DNA of 41,246 bases. It comes from Limimaricola litoreus (GTDB lineage Bacteria > Pseudomonadota > Alphaproteobacteria > Rhodobacterales > Rhodobacteraceae). Positions within the stretch are counted from its first letter, which is position 1. Each line of letters starts with the position of its first letter. The notes under the pieces are model-generated. The model was given only the letters and a program-made list of their open reading frames with translations. It was not told the DNA's origin and ran no database searches. This document shows, piece after piece, positions 1 through 8,025 of this stretch. Where the stretch lies: the NCBI RefSeq assembly GCF_024159025.1, contig NZ_JAMYXC010000191.1, forward strand, positions 1 through 41,246, written 5' to 3'. The position numbers and the translations under genes are program-made.

Positions 1-187
1 GCCGCCGTGAAGAAGGCGCTGCACTTGGGCGCGGTCGGCTTCGATGCCGTGAAGCACCTCGTTCTCTGCCAGGTCGAGAAACGGCCGCCGAAGCTGGACC
101 TCGACGTCTACCCCTATCTGCCGCGCGAATGTCGGGACCACCTCGACGGCCAGCTACATGTCCCTGCTATCGGGAGATGCGGCATGA
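1..187 (+). pseudogene. istA: IS21-family istA transposase, C-terminal remnant with frameshift
   Basis: The first 40 codons (frame 1) read like the C-terminus of the IS21-family transposase IstA (residues such as GAVGFDAVKHLVLC, then a run ending YPYLPR). After the Pro-Arg codons near 121-126 the expected ending (NVGTTSTASYMSLLSGDAA, then stop at 185-187) continues in a different frame. A small indel, probably loss of two bases in the CGCGCG run, has therefore broken the gene. The upstream part lies outside the window. The stop overlaps the istB start as ATGA (184-187), the normal istA/istB arrangement. Assignment is from remembered family endings. Confidence 0.75.
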
Positions 188-251
188 CCGATACCTCGAA
201 GATCCTGCTCGCGGATCATCTGAAGACACTGAAGCTGCCGACCTTTCTGCG
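184..251 (+). pseudogene. istB: IS21-family istB helper ATPase, N-terminal stub
   Basis: It starts at ATG 184, overlapping the istA stop. The first 22 or so residues (MTDTSKILLADHLKTLKLPT, then FLR) match the usual start of the IS21 ATPase IstB. Similarity stops near 251, where the next residues (HRCDARRRRY) no longer fit the family. The rest of the about 250-aa ATPase and the right end of the IS are missing, so a deletion or rearrangement fused the IS to the DNA just downstream of the polymerase gene that ends at 279. It is non-functional. Confidence 0.7.
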
Positions 252-278
252 ACATCGGTGTGACGCGCGACGGCGACG

Positions 279-1631
279 TTATGTACTTTTGTTATCTCTG
301 AGGTCCCTCCGCTGCCGGGCAGCGGCGATGGCGCCGATCCAGAACACCATGTGGAATAGCACGAAAGGTTTGAGGAAATCTGCCTCAGTCATCGTGCGAA
401 CCAGCACGACCACCATGTGAGACATGAAAAAAAGCGATGGCATGGATCCTTCACCAAGTGCCCAACGACCAATCATCCATATCCCCCACAGCATCGCCGG
501 GACCACGAGGCCCAAACCGATCAGGCCTTGGTGAACCGCGATCTCATAGTAGCTGTTGTGAAAATTGAAGATGTCCCAAGGACCTTTGTAGAATTCGAAG
601 TATATTCTTTGAATGAGCGGCGATTCCGAATATCGCCAGAATCCTCCAGCCCCGACGCCAAGCAACGGGCGTTCACGGATTTGGTCTTCGGCGTACTGCC
701 ATAATACGGTCCGCCCCGTAAGTGTGCTGTCTTTGCCAAACTGGTTTAGAACTGCATCAACAGGGTCAATCTGCTGATAGGGAAGGTAAGTAAAAGCTGC
801 GCCGAGGACGAGCCCACTGGTCACGAAGAGGACGGCAAGACGACTTGCGCGCAGAAGACCACCGCGCAGGACGATGGCGCCGGCCACGAGCATCAGGGAG
901 GACGCGAAGACCAAAAGCACTGCCGTTGCCGAGTCGCTGATTGCGGCCATGAAGGCCGCGATGCCCGCCATGCCGAGTGCCGCGAGCCGGACGGGCCAAT
1001 GCGTGCCCGAATCGAGAAAGGTGGCGAAGGCTACGATCCATAAAACCACCATGTTCTTGCCCATGGCGTTCTTAGAAGTGAATATGCCCAAGTCGCCCTG
1101 CCCTAGACCGAACGCGGCGACGATATTGACGACCCCGATCACGCTCGCTGCGAGGCAAATCGCATGCATGATCTGCCGCGGCGCCAAATTCGCCGCGACC
1201 TGGAGGCAGATGATAATCGTCAGCGAGAGATACAGCGCGTTTTTGAATGCCACGACTGGCAGTTCGGCCCAAAGCGGCGATAGCAGACTCCAAGCGGGGA
1301 AAAGCAGGAGCACCCAGGATCGGGCGATCAGCGGAAGGACGGCTCTCTGATCGCGCAGGATCGTGTATGCGTAGTAGAGAGCCAGTGGATACAGCAGCAG
1401 ATCGTCGCCCCGAAACTGCACGAAGGTCACCATCGACCAGATGGTGAAAATCAAAAAATCCCGCTGCTGCGCCGAGATCCGCAGAGTAGGCCCGGTCGGA
1501 TTGCCGATGCCAATGTCTGCCACATTGATGCTCCGCCTGAGAGGTCCCGCTATCTTCTCATATAATCGACAAATGACGCTCGGCTGGCAATCGGGCACCG
1601 GAAAATAGGCGCGTCGGCAAGGCTGAAACAC
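279..1631 (-). CDS. exoQ: O-antigen ligase/polymerase family membrane protein, ExoQ-like EPS polymerase
   Basis: This is a 450-aa polytopic membrane protein with about 10-11 hydrophobic segments. A large periplasmic loop in the second half holds the Wzy_C-type signature: GRTVLW, then LLGVGAGGFW, and later NFHNSYYEIAVHQGLIGLG. This pattern belongs to the O-antigen ligase/ExoQ family, which polymerises lipid-linked repeat units at the periplasmic face of the inner membrane. The EPS context (ExoY, ExoP, ExoF, ExoA and ExoM in the same window) favours polymerase over lipid A ligase. The first 45 residues look weakly coding. A GTG at the INVADIG stretch, or the ATG just before VTFVQF, could be the true start. 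It is transcribed toward the IS21 remnant and lies alone on its strand. Confidence 0.85.
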   Translation of the reverse strand: MFQPCRRAYFPVPDCQPSVICRLYEKIAGPLRRSINVADIGIGNPTGPTLRISAQQRDFLIFTIWSMVTFVQFRGDDLLLYPLALYYAYTILRDQRAVLPLIARSWVLLLFPAWSLLSPLWAELPVVAFKNALYLSLTIIICLQVAANLAPRQIMHAICLAASVIGVVNIVAAFGLGQGDLGIFTSKNAMGKNMVVLWIVAFATFLDSGTHWPVRLAALGMAGIAAFMAAISDSATAVLLVFASSLMLVAGAIVLRGGLLRASRLAVLFVTSGLVLGAAFTYLPYQQIDPVDAVLNQFGKDSTLTGRTVLWQYAEDQIRERPLLGVGAGGFWRYSESPLIQRIYFEFYKGPWDIFNFHNSYYEIAVHQGLIGLGLVVPAMLWGIWMIGRWALGEGSMPSLFFMSHMVVVLVRTMTEADFLKPFVLFHMVFWIGAIAAARQRRDLRDNKST

Positions 1632-2063
1632 TCGTCTAGCTTGAGAGACAGCCGTGCAGATAACAGCATCGACAGCCGAAGCCCTGGCTAAACGGTATCA
1701 ATCTGTGGACGGCGTGTAGCCCATCCTCGGACACGCCGATGCCGCCATCAGCAAAGCAGTCGCCGAAAATTGAGGGGCGCGCGGACCTATCCCACCCGAT
1801 GGCTGCCTACCCTACAAGGCTAATCGGTGAGCGACCTGATATAACAGTGGAAATGTTCGATCATGTCTGCGCTTACCGATGGTCCGATCGAGCTGGTTTC
1901 GAGCCTTAGTCCAGCCTTGCCCGCATTGGGCTAGGGTTGACAAGACATCTATTGTCAAGCCCCATGAGAGGGTCGGTTGGGATCCGTTAGCGATGTCGTC
2001 ACCGATTTGGCACAGTCATGCGGGGCCGTGGGCTGATTTTACTATGTTTATTGGTGCATTTTT
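1632..2063. other. Gene-free gap between divergent exoQ-like and GH16/RTX genes
   Basis: These 430 bases separate two divergently transcribed genes and presumably carry both promoters. No convincing ORF is present. Two things can be seen: a short inverted repeat at 1937-1958 (listed separately) and an AT-richer stretch just before the ribosome binding site of the right-hand gene (about 2036-2063). Confidence 0.5.
1937..1958. promoter_or_regulatory. Inverted repeat TTGACAA-N8-TTGTCAA, possible operator
   Basis: Perfect 7-bp arms (1937-1943 and 1952-1958) flank an 8-base spacer in the divergent intergenic region, about 115 bp before the secreted GH16/RTX gene. The 22-bp dyad is the size of a dimeric regulator site. 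TTGACA also resembles a -35 box, but no good -10 follows at 17 bases on either strand. Function is inferred from symmetry and position only. Confidence 0.3.
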
Positions 2064-2073
2064 AGGAGGTGAT
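2064..2073 (+). promoter_or_regulatory. Near-perfect Shine-Dalgarno sequence that sets the start at 2075
   Basis: AGGAGGTGAT is fully complementary to the 3' end of 16S rRNA. It leaves 5 bases between AGGAGG and ATG 2075. An in-frame GTG at 2069 lies inside this site and so is not the start. Such a strong site suggests high translation of the secreted protein. Confidence 0.7.
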
Positions 2074-2074
2074 C

Positions 2075-5000
2075 ATGGGGCAGGAGAAATCCGACTCTTT
2101 TGACACATTCGACCCAACATTCTGGAATCTCTCGGATTTTGCTGTAGCGGCAACATGGAATCAGACGGCTTGGGAGGTGGATCATGCCCAATATGGTGGC
2201 GGCGACCTGACCCTGCGCCTTGACGGAACCGACACAGGCACCAAACCTTTCACCGGCGCCGAGATCCAGTCGCGAGACTCGTTCGGCTACGGCTCGTTTG
2301 AAGTGCGCATGAGAGCTTCCGGTGAATCCGGCACCGTATCGGCGTTTTTCCTCTACACCGGCGAATTTTTCGGCGCCGATGCCCACAATGAGATCGACTT
2401 TGAATTTCTTGGAAACAACCCATCCCAAGTCAGTATCAACTATTATTACGGCGACGATAAGCTCGCAAACTACATCGAAGAGGACATCAATCTCGGCTTC
2501 GATGCCTCCGCCGCGTTCCATGACTATCGGATCGACTGGATGCCCGACGCCATCCGCTGGTTCGTAGACGACAGGCTCTTTTACGAGATACGTTCCGATC
2601 AGGCACCTCTGCCCATCCCGAACGAAGACATGAGGGTGATGTCGAGCCTCTGGACCGGGGACACCAATCTTGAGCATTGGCACGGCCCGGTCGACCCAGA
2701 AATCGACACTTCGATGCAGCTGACCTCCTTTTCCTATCGCGAGGCCGACATCGATCTTCCGGTGGACCAGACCGGTGCCGTCACCTTCGCCGGAACCTCC
2801 AAGGCGTTGGTCATCGACATGGCGGCCGAAACCTATGCCGAGGCGGCGACAGTGCTTCCGATCGGAGATTCGTTGACGGTGGGCTACGTCGACGCCGGCG
2901 ATCCGAACGAGGCGCCGGAAGAGCGCGATGGCTATCGGTTCGACCTTTTTCAGAACATCGTCGCGGCGGGCGGCTGGATCGACTATGTAGGGTTCCTGCA
3001 AAGCGGGCCATCCGACATGTTGGACAGGGACTACAGCGCCATCGGCGGGATGCCCCTGCGCAACATCGTCCGCAATGACAGCATAGCCGGCGAAGCGGAC
3101 CTGTCCGACAATCTTGACCAGTTTCTACCTGACATCGTCCTCTTCATGGCTGGGACGAATGACTACAATCGTTTCGAAAACGGCTTCTTCAACAACAACT
3201 TCCCCTCGATCATGAACAATATCGGCAAGGCGATCGACCAGTTCCTCGCCATGCCGGGCAGCGAGGACTCCTACCTCGTGATCTCGACCTTGGCGCCGAA
3301 GATTAAAGCGAACACACCAGAGATCTACGCCGACTATCTGAACGAAGGCTATTCCACTGTGAACGGAAGCCCTGTGGTCGGCGATGCGGGCAACGGAACT
3401 TATCAGCCCGGGATCAAGGCGACGGTTCTGGCGCGGGCCGCGAGCACCCCCAACATCCTACTGTTCGAAAACCCCGTCACCGCATCTGGGCTGTCACCAG
3501 ACGACGTTCACTTCAGCCATGCGTCCTATGCTGCCTACGCCGCGGCGCTCGCCGACTTCCTCGAAGCTGAGATCGGCCTGGCCGCTGGAACTTTCGATGG
3601 CGATGCCCACTACATGCAGTCGACCCAGCGGGTCGTCGGCAGCGACGCCGGAGACCGCATTTTGGGGACAGTCGGCGATGATGAAATCGACGGCGGAGGC
3701 GGCGGCGATTACATCGACGCGGGGTCTGGAGCAGACACGATTATCTTCGGTGCTGGTGCGCTCGACGGGACGCGGGATGTCATCGCAGGCTTCTCCATCA
3801 CCGAGGGGGATACCATAAACCTCTCGCGCATGGCGGCGGCTTTGGGCTGGAGCGCGCAGCAGGTGCTCACTGGCCTCGTGTTCGAGGACGGGGAGAATGG
3901 CGTCCAGCTGAGTCTGGACACGGGTGGCGGCCTAGTCACATTCGCCGAGATCTTGGGACAGACCGCGGCCGCGGTCGAGCCATCGATCTCAGCAGCACCG
4001 CTGCCTTCTGCGGATGATGACGGCAACCTCGCGCTGACGGCGCCCGACCTTCTTATCGACGAGACCGAACTTGGCGCCGTCGACCTAGTGGTGTCAGGTC
4101 TGGACGCCGATGCGAGCGGCGCAATCATCATCACCGACGGGGTAAACACTCGGACCCAACAGGTCGCGTCCGACGGGGTGTATTCCTTCGACCTAACTGG
4201 GTTCGCCGACGGTGCCGTTATCACCTCGATCACAGCGACGACGGCGACGGGCGAAACCATCACCCTGCCAGGTGACACGCTCTCGGTTTTCGGCCCACCT
4301 CCGAACACCGGGGATGACGACGGGAACCTCGTTCTGACTGCGCCCGATGTCGAGATCGACGCGAACGAGGTGAGTGCGGTGGCCTTTGCCACCGCAGGGC
4401 TCGACGCCGACGCCACGGCGGTCGTCACCGTGAGCGACGGGGCGAACGAGGTCGTGTCGGGCCTGGTCTCGACGGATGGCACGGTGACGCTGGACCTCTC
4501 GACACTGTCGGATGGCCCCTTGACCAGCAGCGTCACCGCGACCGACACGGCCGGAGCCCGCGCAAGCGTGTCGGGCCCCGGCCTTACGCTGGCCACCGCG
4601 CCGGACACCTCCGCCGATGAGGATGGCAATCTAGCGCTGTCGGCGCCGGATCTTTCGATCGACGCGACCGAGGTCGGCACGGTGCTGTTCACCCTGTCCG
4701 GGTTGGATTCGGACGCGACGGCGGTGATCACGGTCGGCGACGGCGTCGGCACCGTACAATCGGCAGCCATCGGCGCAGACGGGACGGTGTCGATCGATCT
4801 CTCGACCTTGCAAGACGGCCCACTGACCAGCAGCGTAACGGCGACAGATGCATCGGCCAACACGGCCAGCGTCGCCGGGCCCGGTCTGACACTCGACACC
4901 AGCGCGCCGCCGCCTTCCTCCGGGGCCGAAGTCATCGGCACGGCTGCGGCGGACCGACTGAGTGGCATCGCGGGCGAGGACACCACGATCCTGGGCCTGG

Positions 5001-6463
5001 CAGGCAGCGATATCATTCAGGGCCGCGATGGCGACGATATCGTCATCGGTGGCGCGGATCCCGACACGCTGCGGGGCGGTGACGGAGGCGACACCTTCGT
5101 CTTTCTGGCCGAGGATCTGCTGAACCCGGGCGACGACCTGAAGGACTTTGACCTGCTCGAAGGCGACCGGTTGGAGTTGCGCGACATCCTGACCGGCTAT
5201 GATGGTCTCGGGATCTTGGGTCACATCCGCATCGCCGCGCAGGGTACGATGGGCCGGCTTGAGGTTGACGTGGACGGTGGCGGCGACAACTTCACCATGC
5301 TGGCCTATATCCGCAACGGCCGGGCGCTCGATGCCGAAACCCTTTGGACCAATGGCGATATCCTAATCACCAGTTCCGGCCCACCTCCGAACACCGGGGA
5401 TGACGACGGGAACCTCGTTCTGACTGCGCCCGATGTCGAGATCGACGCGAACGAGGTGAGTGCGGTGGCCTTTGCCATCGCAGGGCTCGACGCCGACGCC
5501 ACGGCGGTCGTCACCGTGAGCGACGGGGCGAACGAGGTCGTGTCGGGCCCGGTCTCGACGGATGGCACGGTGACGCTGGACCTCTCGACACTGTCGGATG
5601 GCCCCTTGACCAGCAGCGTCACCGCGACCGACACGGCCGGAGCCCGCGCAAGCGTGTCGGGCCCCGGCCTTACGCTGGCCACCGCGCCGGACACCTCCGC
5701 CGATGAGGATGGCAATCTAGCGCTGTCGGCGCCGGATCTTTCGATCGACGCGACCGAGGTCGGCACGGTGCTGTTCACCCTGTCCGGGTTGGATTCGGAC
5801 GCGACGGCGGTGATCACGGTCGGCGACGGCGTCGGCACCGTACAATCGGCAGCCATCGGCGCAGACGGGACGGTGTCGATCGATCTCTCGACCTTGCAAG
5901 ACGGCCCGCTGACCAGCAGCGTAACGGCGACAGATGCATCGGCCAACACGGCCAGCGTCGCCGGGCCCGGTCTGACACTCGACACCAGCGCGCCGCCGCC
6001 TTCCTCCGGGGCCGAAGTCATCGGCACGGCTGCGGCGGACCGACTGAATGGCATCGCGGGCGAGGACACCACGATCCTGGGCCTGGCAGGCAGCGATATC
6101 ATTCAGGGCCGCGATGGCGACGATATCGTCATCGGTGGCGCGGATCCCGACACGCTGCGGGGCGGTGACGGAGGCGACACCTTCGTCTTTCTGGCCGAGG
6201 ATATGCTGAACCCGGGCGACGACCTGAAGGACTTTGACCTACTCGAAGGCGACCGGTTGGAGTTGCGCGACATCCTGACCGGCTATGATGGTCTCGGGAT
6301 CTTGGGTCACATCCGCATCGCCGCGCAGGGTACGATGGGCCGGCTTGAGGTTGACGTGGACGGTGGCGGCGACAACTTCACCATGCTGGCCTATATCCGC
6401 AACGGCCGGGCGCTCGATGCCGAAACCCTTTGGGCCAATGGCGATATCCTAATCACCGCGTGA
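2075..6463 (+). CDS. Type-I-secreted GH16 glycanase / SGNH esterase / RTX fusion protein (ExsH-like)
   Basis: A 1462-aa protein without signal peptide. Residues 1-235 form a GH16 beta-glycanase with catalytic motif E106-I-D108-F-E110 (NEIDFEFLG). Residues 258-500 form an SGNH/GDSL hydrolase: block I GDSLT (S266 nucleophile), GTND at 360-363, and D476-D-V-H479. RTX-like glycine/aspartate repeats lie at about 525-565. A divergent Ig-like repeat (about 646-738) and two 362-aa copies of an [Ig-like]x2-RTX-tail module (from 740 and from 1102) follow. The end (DTFVF, DDLKDFD, RNGRALDAETLWANG) resembles type I secretion targeting domains. S. meliloti ExsH has the GH16-plus-RTX plan and leaves by PrsDE. 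The extra SGNH domain suggests EPS depolymerisation plus deacylation. Start ATG 2075 is set by the Shine-Dalgarno site. The stop lies 13 bases from the convergent GT gene's stop. Confidence 0.88.
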   Translation: MGQEKSDSFDTFDPTFWNLSDFAVAATWNQTAWEVDHAQYGGGDLTLRLDGTDTGTKPFTGAEIQSRDSFGYGSFEVRMRASGESGTVSAFFLYTGEFFGADAHNEIDFEFLGNNPSQVSINYYYGDDKLANYIEEDINLGFDASAAFHDYRIDWMPDAIRWFVDDRLFYEIRSDQAPLPIPNEDMRVMSSLWTGDTNLEHWHGPVDPEIDTSMQLTSFSYREADIDLPVDQTGAVTFAGTSKALVIDMAAETYAEAATVLPIGDSLTVGYVDAGDPNEAPEERDGYRFDLFQNIVAAGGWIDYVGFLQSGPSDMLDRDYSAIGGMPLRNIVRNDSIAGEADLSDNLDQFLPDIVLFMAGTNDYNRFENGFFNNNFPSIMNNIGKAIDQFLAMPGSEDSYLVISTLAPKIKANTPEIYADYLNEGYSTVNGSPVVGDAGNGTYQPGIKATVLARAASTPNILLFENPVTASGLSPDDVHFSHASYAAYAAALADFLEAEIGLAAGTFDGDAHYMQSTQRVVGSDAGDRILGTVGDDEIDGGGGGDYIDAGSGADTIIFGAGALDGTRDVIAGFSITEGDTINLSRMAAALGWSAQQVLTGLVFEDGENGVQLSLDTGGGLVTFAEILGQTAAAVEPSISAAPLPSADDDGNLALTAPDLLIDETELGAVDLVVSGLDADASGAIIITDGVNTRTQQVASDGVYSFDLTGFADGAVITSITATTATGETITLPGDTLSVFGPPPNTGDDDGNLVLTAPDVEIDANEVSAVAFATAGLDADATAVVTVSDGANEVVSGLVSTDGTVTLDLSTLSDGPLTSSVTATDTAGARASVSGPGLTLATAPDTSADEDGNLALSAPDLSIDATEVGTVLFTLSGLDSDATAVITVGDGVGTVQSAAIGADGTVSIDLSTLQDGPLTSSVTATDASANTASVAGPGLTLDTSAPPPSSGAEVIGTAAADRLSGIAGEDTTILGLAGSDIIQGRDGDDIVIGGADPDTLRGGDGGDTFVFLAEDLLNPGDDLKDFDLLEGDRLELRDILTGYDGLGILGHIRIAAQGTMGRLEVDVDGGGDNFTMLAYIRNGRALDAETLWTNGDILITSSGPPPNTGDDDGNLVLTAPDVEIDANEVSAVAFAIAGLDADATAVVTVSDGANEVVSGPVSTDGTVTLDLSTLSDGPLTSSVTATDTAGARASVSGPGLTLATAPDTSADEDGNLALSAPDLSIDATEVGTVLFTLSGLDSDATAVITVGDGVGTVQSAAIGADGTVSIDLSTLQDGPLTSSVTATDASANTASVAGPGLTLDTSAPPPSSGAEVIGTAAADRLNGIAGEDTTILGLAGSDIIQGRDGDDIVIGGADPDTLRGGDGGDTFVFLAEDMLNPGDDLKDFDLLEGDRLELRDILTGYDGLGILGHIRIAAQGTMGRLEVDVDGGGDNFTMLAYIRNGRALDAETLWANGDILITA
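4291..5376 (+). repeat. 1086-bp tandem repeat, copy 1, inside the GH16/RTX gene
   Basis: This is the first of two head-to-tail in-frame copies (362 codons). Each encodes two Ig-like repeats, a short RTX block and a complete type-I-secretion-like tail. It differs from copy 2 at about seven bases by eye, for example ACC/ATC, CTG/CCG, AGT/AAT, CTG/ATG and ACC/GCC, so identity is near 99 percent. The junction lies at the repeated Pro-Pro-Pro-Asn-Thr-Gly segment. Confidence 0.95.
5377..6462 (+). repeat. 1086-bp tandem repeat, copy 2, inside the GH16/RTX gene
   Basis: The second copy ends at the natural C-terminus (ITA, stop), where copy 1 runs on into the next unit (ITSSGPPPN). Copy 1's secretion tail is therefore internal and copy 2's is terminal. 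The mix of silent and replacement differences shows both copies have been kept in frame. Confidence 0.95.
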
Positions 6464-6476
6464 CCTGACTGCCTTG

Positions 6477-7709
6477 TCAAAAACTCGCAGTCTCGCATGA
6501 CGGACCTGATGTGGCCCGATCTTTCTTGCGGCTGTAGGGCGCAGCCGCGAGCGTGTGATATAGGGCCTCAAGTTCCCGGTCTCGTTTTGAGGCGGCGAAC
6601 CGATATCTGGCTGTGTCGAACGCGGCGACCGACATCTCTTCGAGCTTCTCCCTGTCGACGGCAAGCGTGGCTAGGTGCGCCAACAGGCGAGCCGCGACCT
6701 TCTCGGTCGTGTCGCGAAGAATGCGTATATAGTCGACCCCATCGTGATCATGTGCCCAAAGGGGCGCCCAGACGCCTTGTTCGGTCACTGGCAGATCGAT
6801 GAGGAAGCCGTTGACCCCCTCTTCAATGATCTCCGGCAGCGCGCAACAGGCAGTGCCGATCACGGGCACTCCCATCGCGAAGGATTCGATCACCGAATAC
6901 CCGTAGGTGTCCGAGAGTGTTGGTAGCAGGCTGACATCTGAGGTGTGCAGAAGGGCGAGCAGTTCGCTATTTGCCAGTTTCCCGTGATGGTGCAGATTCG
7001 GGAGTTTGAGCGCGACTAGGTAGTCGTTTGCAAAATCCAAGGCGTTGGGGTCGGTCCAGACGCCGTTGGCCGCACCCATGGTCATGTCCGACACGATGTG
7101 GAATTCGATCGGCAATCCCTCCTCGTGGGCACGCCGCGCTGCATGGAGGACGGAAAGCCCGCCCTTGCGGATGAAATGGCTGCCGACGAAGACACATTTG
7201 AGGACGCGCTCGCCGCGCCGGTCCTGTCGTGGCCTTTTCTCCGGAACGCGGATATTGGGGTGTATCGGGTCGGTGAGCTTGTCCTCAAGAACGTCAAGAT
7301 ACGCGCAGCTTCGTTGTTGCCTGAGAAACAACCCGCGTGCGAATTTTGAGATCGGGATGATCGCCCGACATCTGGTGTCGGCCAGCTTCCTCGTAAAATA
7401 CCGGAACGCCGCACTGCCTTCGTAGCCGAACAGGCGCGGCAAATGGCTTTCGAAAGTGATTGCGAAGGGACGGGTACCGAGCGGGATGCGGTTGAAGGTT
7501 GCAATTAGGTCGGCATCGGTGGTCGGCATGAACAGAGCCACCTCTAGCGGCGTCCACAACTTGTGCATCGGAAGCCATCTGCGCGTGATCAGGCGAATGG
7601 ATTGAGGGTCTCTGGGCGTGTTGAATTGTGCGGGATAACCATAGGGCCGCAGAACTTTTGGTTGCTGTGTCATGACCGTCCCGCTCGAAGGTTCTGAAGT
7701 CTCCAACAT
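6477..7709 (-). CDS. GT4-family glycosyltransferase
   Basis: A 410-aa cytoplasmic glycosyltransferase with a GT-B (GT4) C-terminal domain: VFVGSHFIRKGG, then the EX7E region SDTYGYSVIESFAMGVPVIG followed by ALPEIIEEGVNGF, which binds the nucleotide-sugar donor. The N-terminal half is less typical but keeps a HLPRLFGYEG stretch and a P-I-S-K-F motif. It presumably adds one sugar to the lipid-linked EPS repeat. Donor and acceptor cannot be read from sequence. The first ATG (7709) has AGGA directly against it. The in-frame ATG at 7673 (MTQQPKVLRPYG) is a reasonable alternative with a weak GGGA ahead. It is a lone minus-strand gene, convergent with the GH16/RTX gene. Confidence 0.85.
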   Translation of the reverse strand: MLETSEPSSGTVMTQQPKVLRPYGYPAQFNTPRDPQSIRLITRRWLPMHKLWTPLEVALFMPTTDADLIATFNRIPLGTRPFAITFESHLPRLFGYEGSAAFRYFTRKLADTRCRAIIPISKFARGLFLRQQRSCAYLDVLEDKLTDPIHPNIRVPEKRPRQDRRGERVLKCVFVGSHFIRKGGLSVLHAARRAHEEGLPIEFHIVSDMTMGAANGVWTDPNALDFANDYLVALKLPNLHHHGKLANSELLALLHTSDVSLLPTLSDTYGYSVIESFAMGVPVIGTACCALPEIIEEGVNGFLIDLPVTEQGVWAPLWAHDHDGVDYIRILRDTTEKVAARLLAHLATLAVDREKLEEMSVAAFDTARYRFAASKRDRELEALYHTLAAAPYSRKKDRATSGPSCETASF

Positions 7710-8025
7710 TCCTGTTCAGGCTATCCGATGCCCCGTATTCTCAAAAGTAGATTCACGAGTTACATCGGATCCCTGCGCGAGAGGCGTCCCCGCGTCCGCC
7801 CGGACCGTGACAGCACGCCCGACGCTGTACCACGTCGATGCGGCCCGTAGCTCTTCGTTTCAAAGAGCACGCATTACTGGACCACTGACGGATCGCTCGC
7901 ATCCCGATCAAGATGCGAGCGGCAGTCAGTCCGGGCTACTGGGTATTGTCAGGGGTACAGTTCCTTTGCAGTATGATCCGAGGTGACGGTTCAATCCAGT
8001 ATGTTTGCCGAGGTGAATTGGTTCT
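7710..8025. other. Gene-free divergent gap between GT4 and PIG-L genes
   Basis: 316 bases without a credible ORF, between genes pointing away from each other. The visible structure is a long stem-loop at 7884-7930 (separate entry). The PIG-L ribosome binding site (GAGGTG, 8010-8015) is at the right edge. Confidence 0.5.
7884..7930. promoter_or_regulatory. Long two-part stem-loop upstream of the deacetylase/formyltransferase pair
   Basis: The inner stem is 10 perfect pairs, CGCTCGCATC (7894-7903) with GATGCGAGCG (7912-7921), around an 8-base loop. The outer stem is 6 pairs, ACTGAC (7884-7889) with GTCAGT (7925-7930), across a small internal loop. No U-run follows on either strand, so it is not a standard terminator. 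It sits about 95 bases before the PIG-L start and could be leader structure or a binding site. Confidence 0.4.

Noticed and set aside
1937-1942. TTGACA as a -35 box for the GH16/RTX gene
   Set aside because: No -10-like hexamer lies 16-18 bases downstream, and the sequence is better explained as one arm of an inverted repeat.
3709-5016. 435-aa minus-strand frame inside the GH16/RTX gene
   Set aside because: It is a Ser/Val/Pro-rich antisense shadow of the Ig-like repeats, repeated at 5305-6102 only because the sense gene is duplicated.
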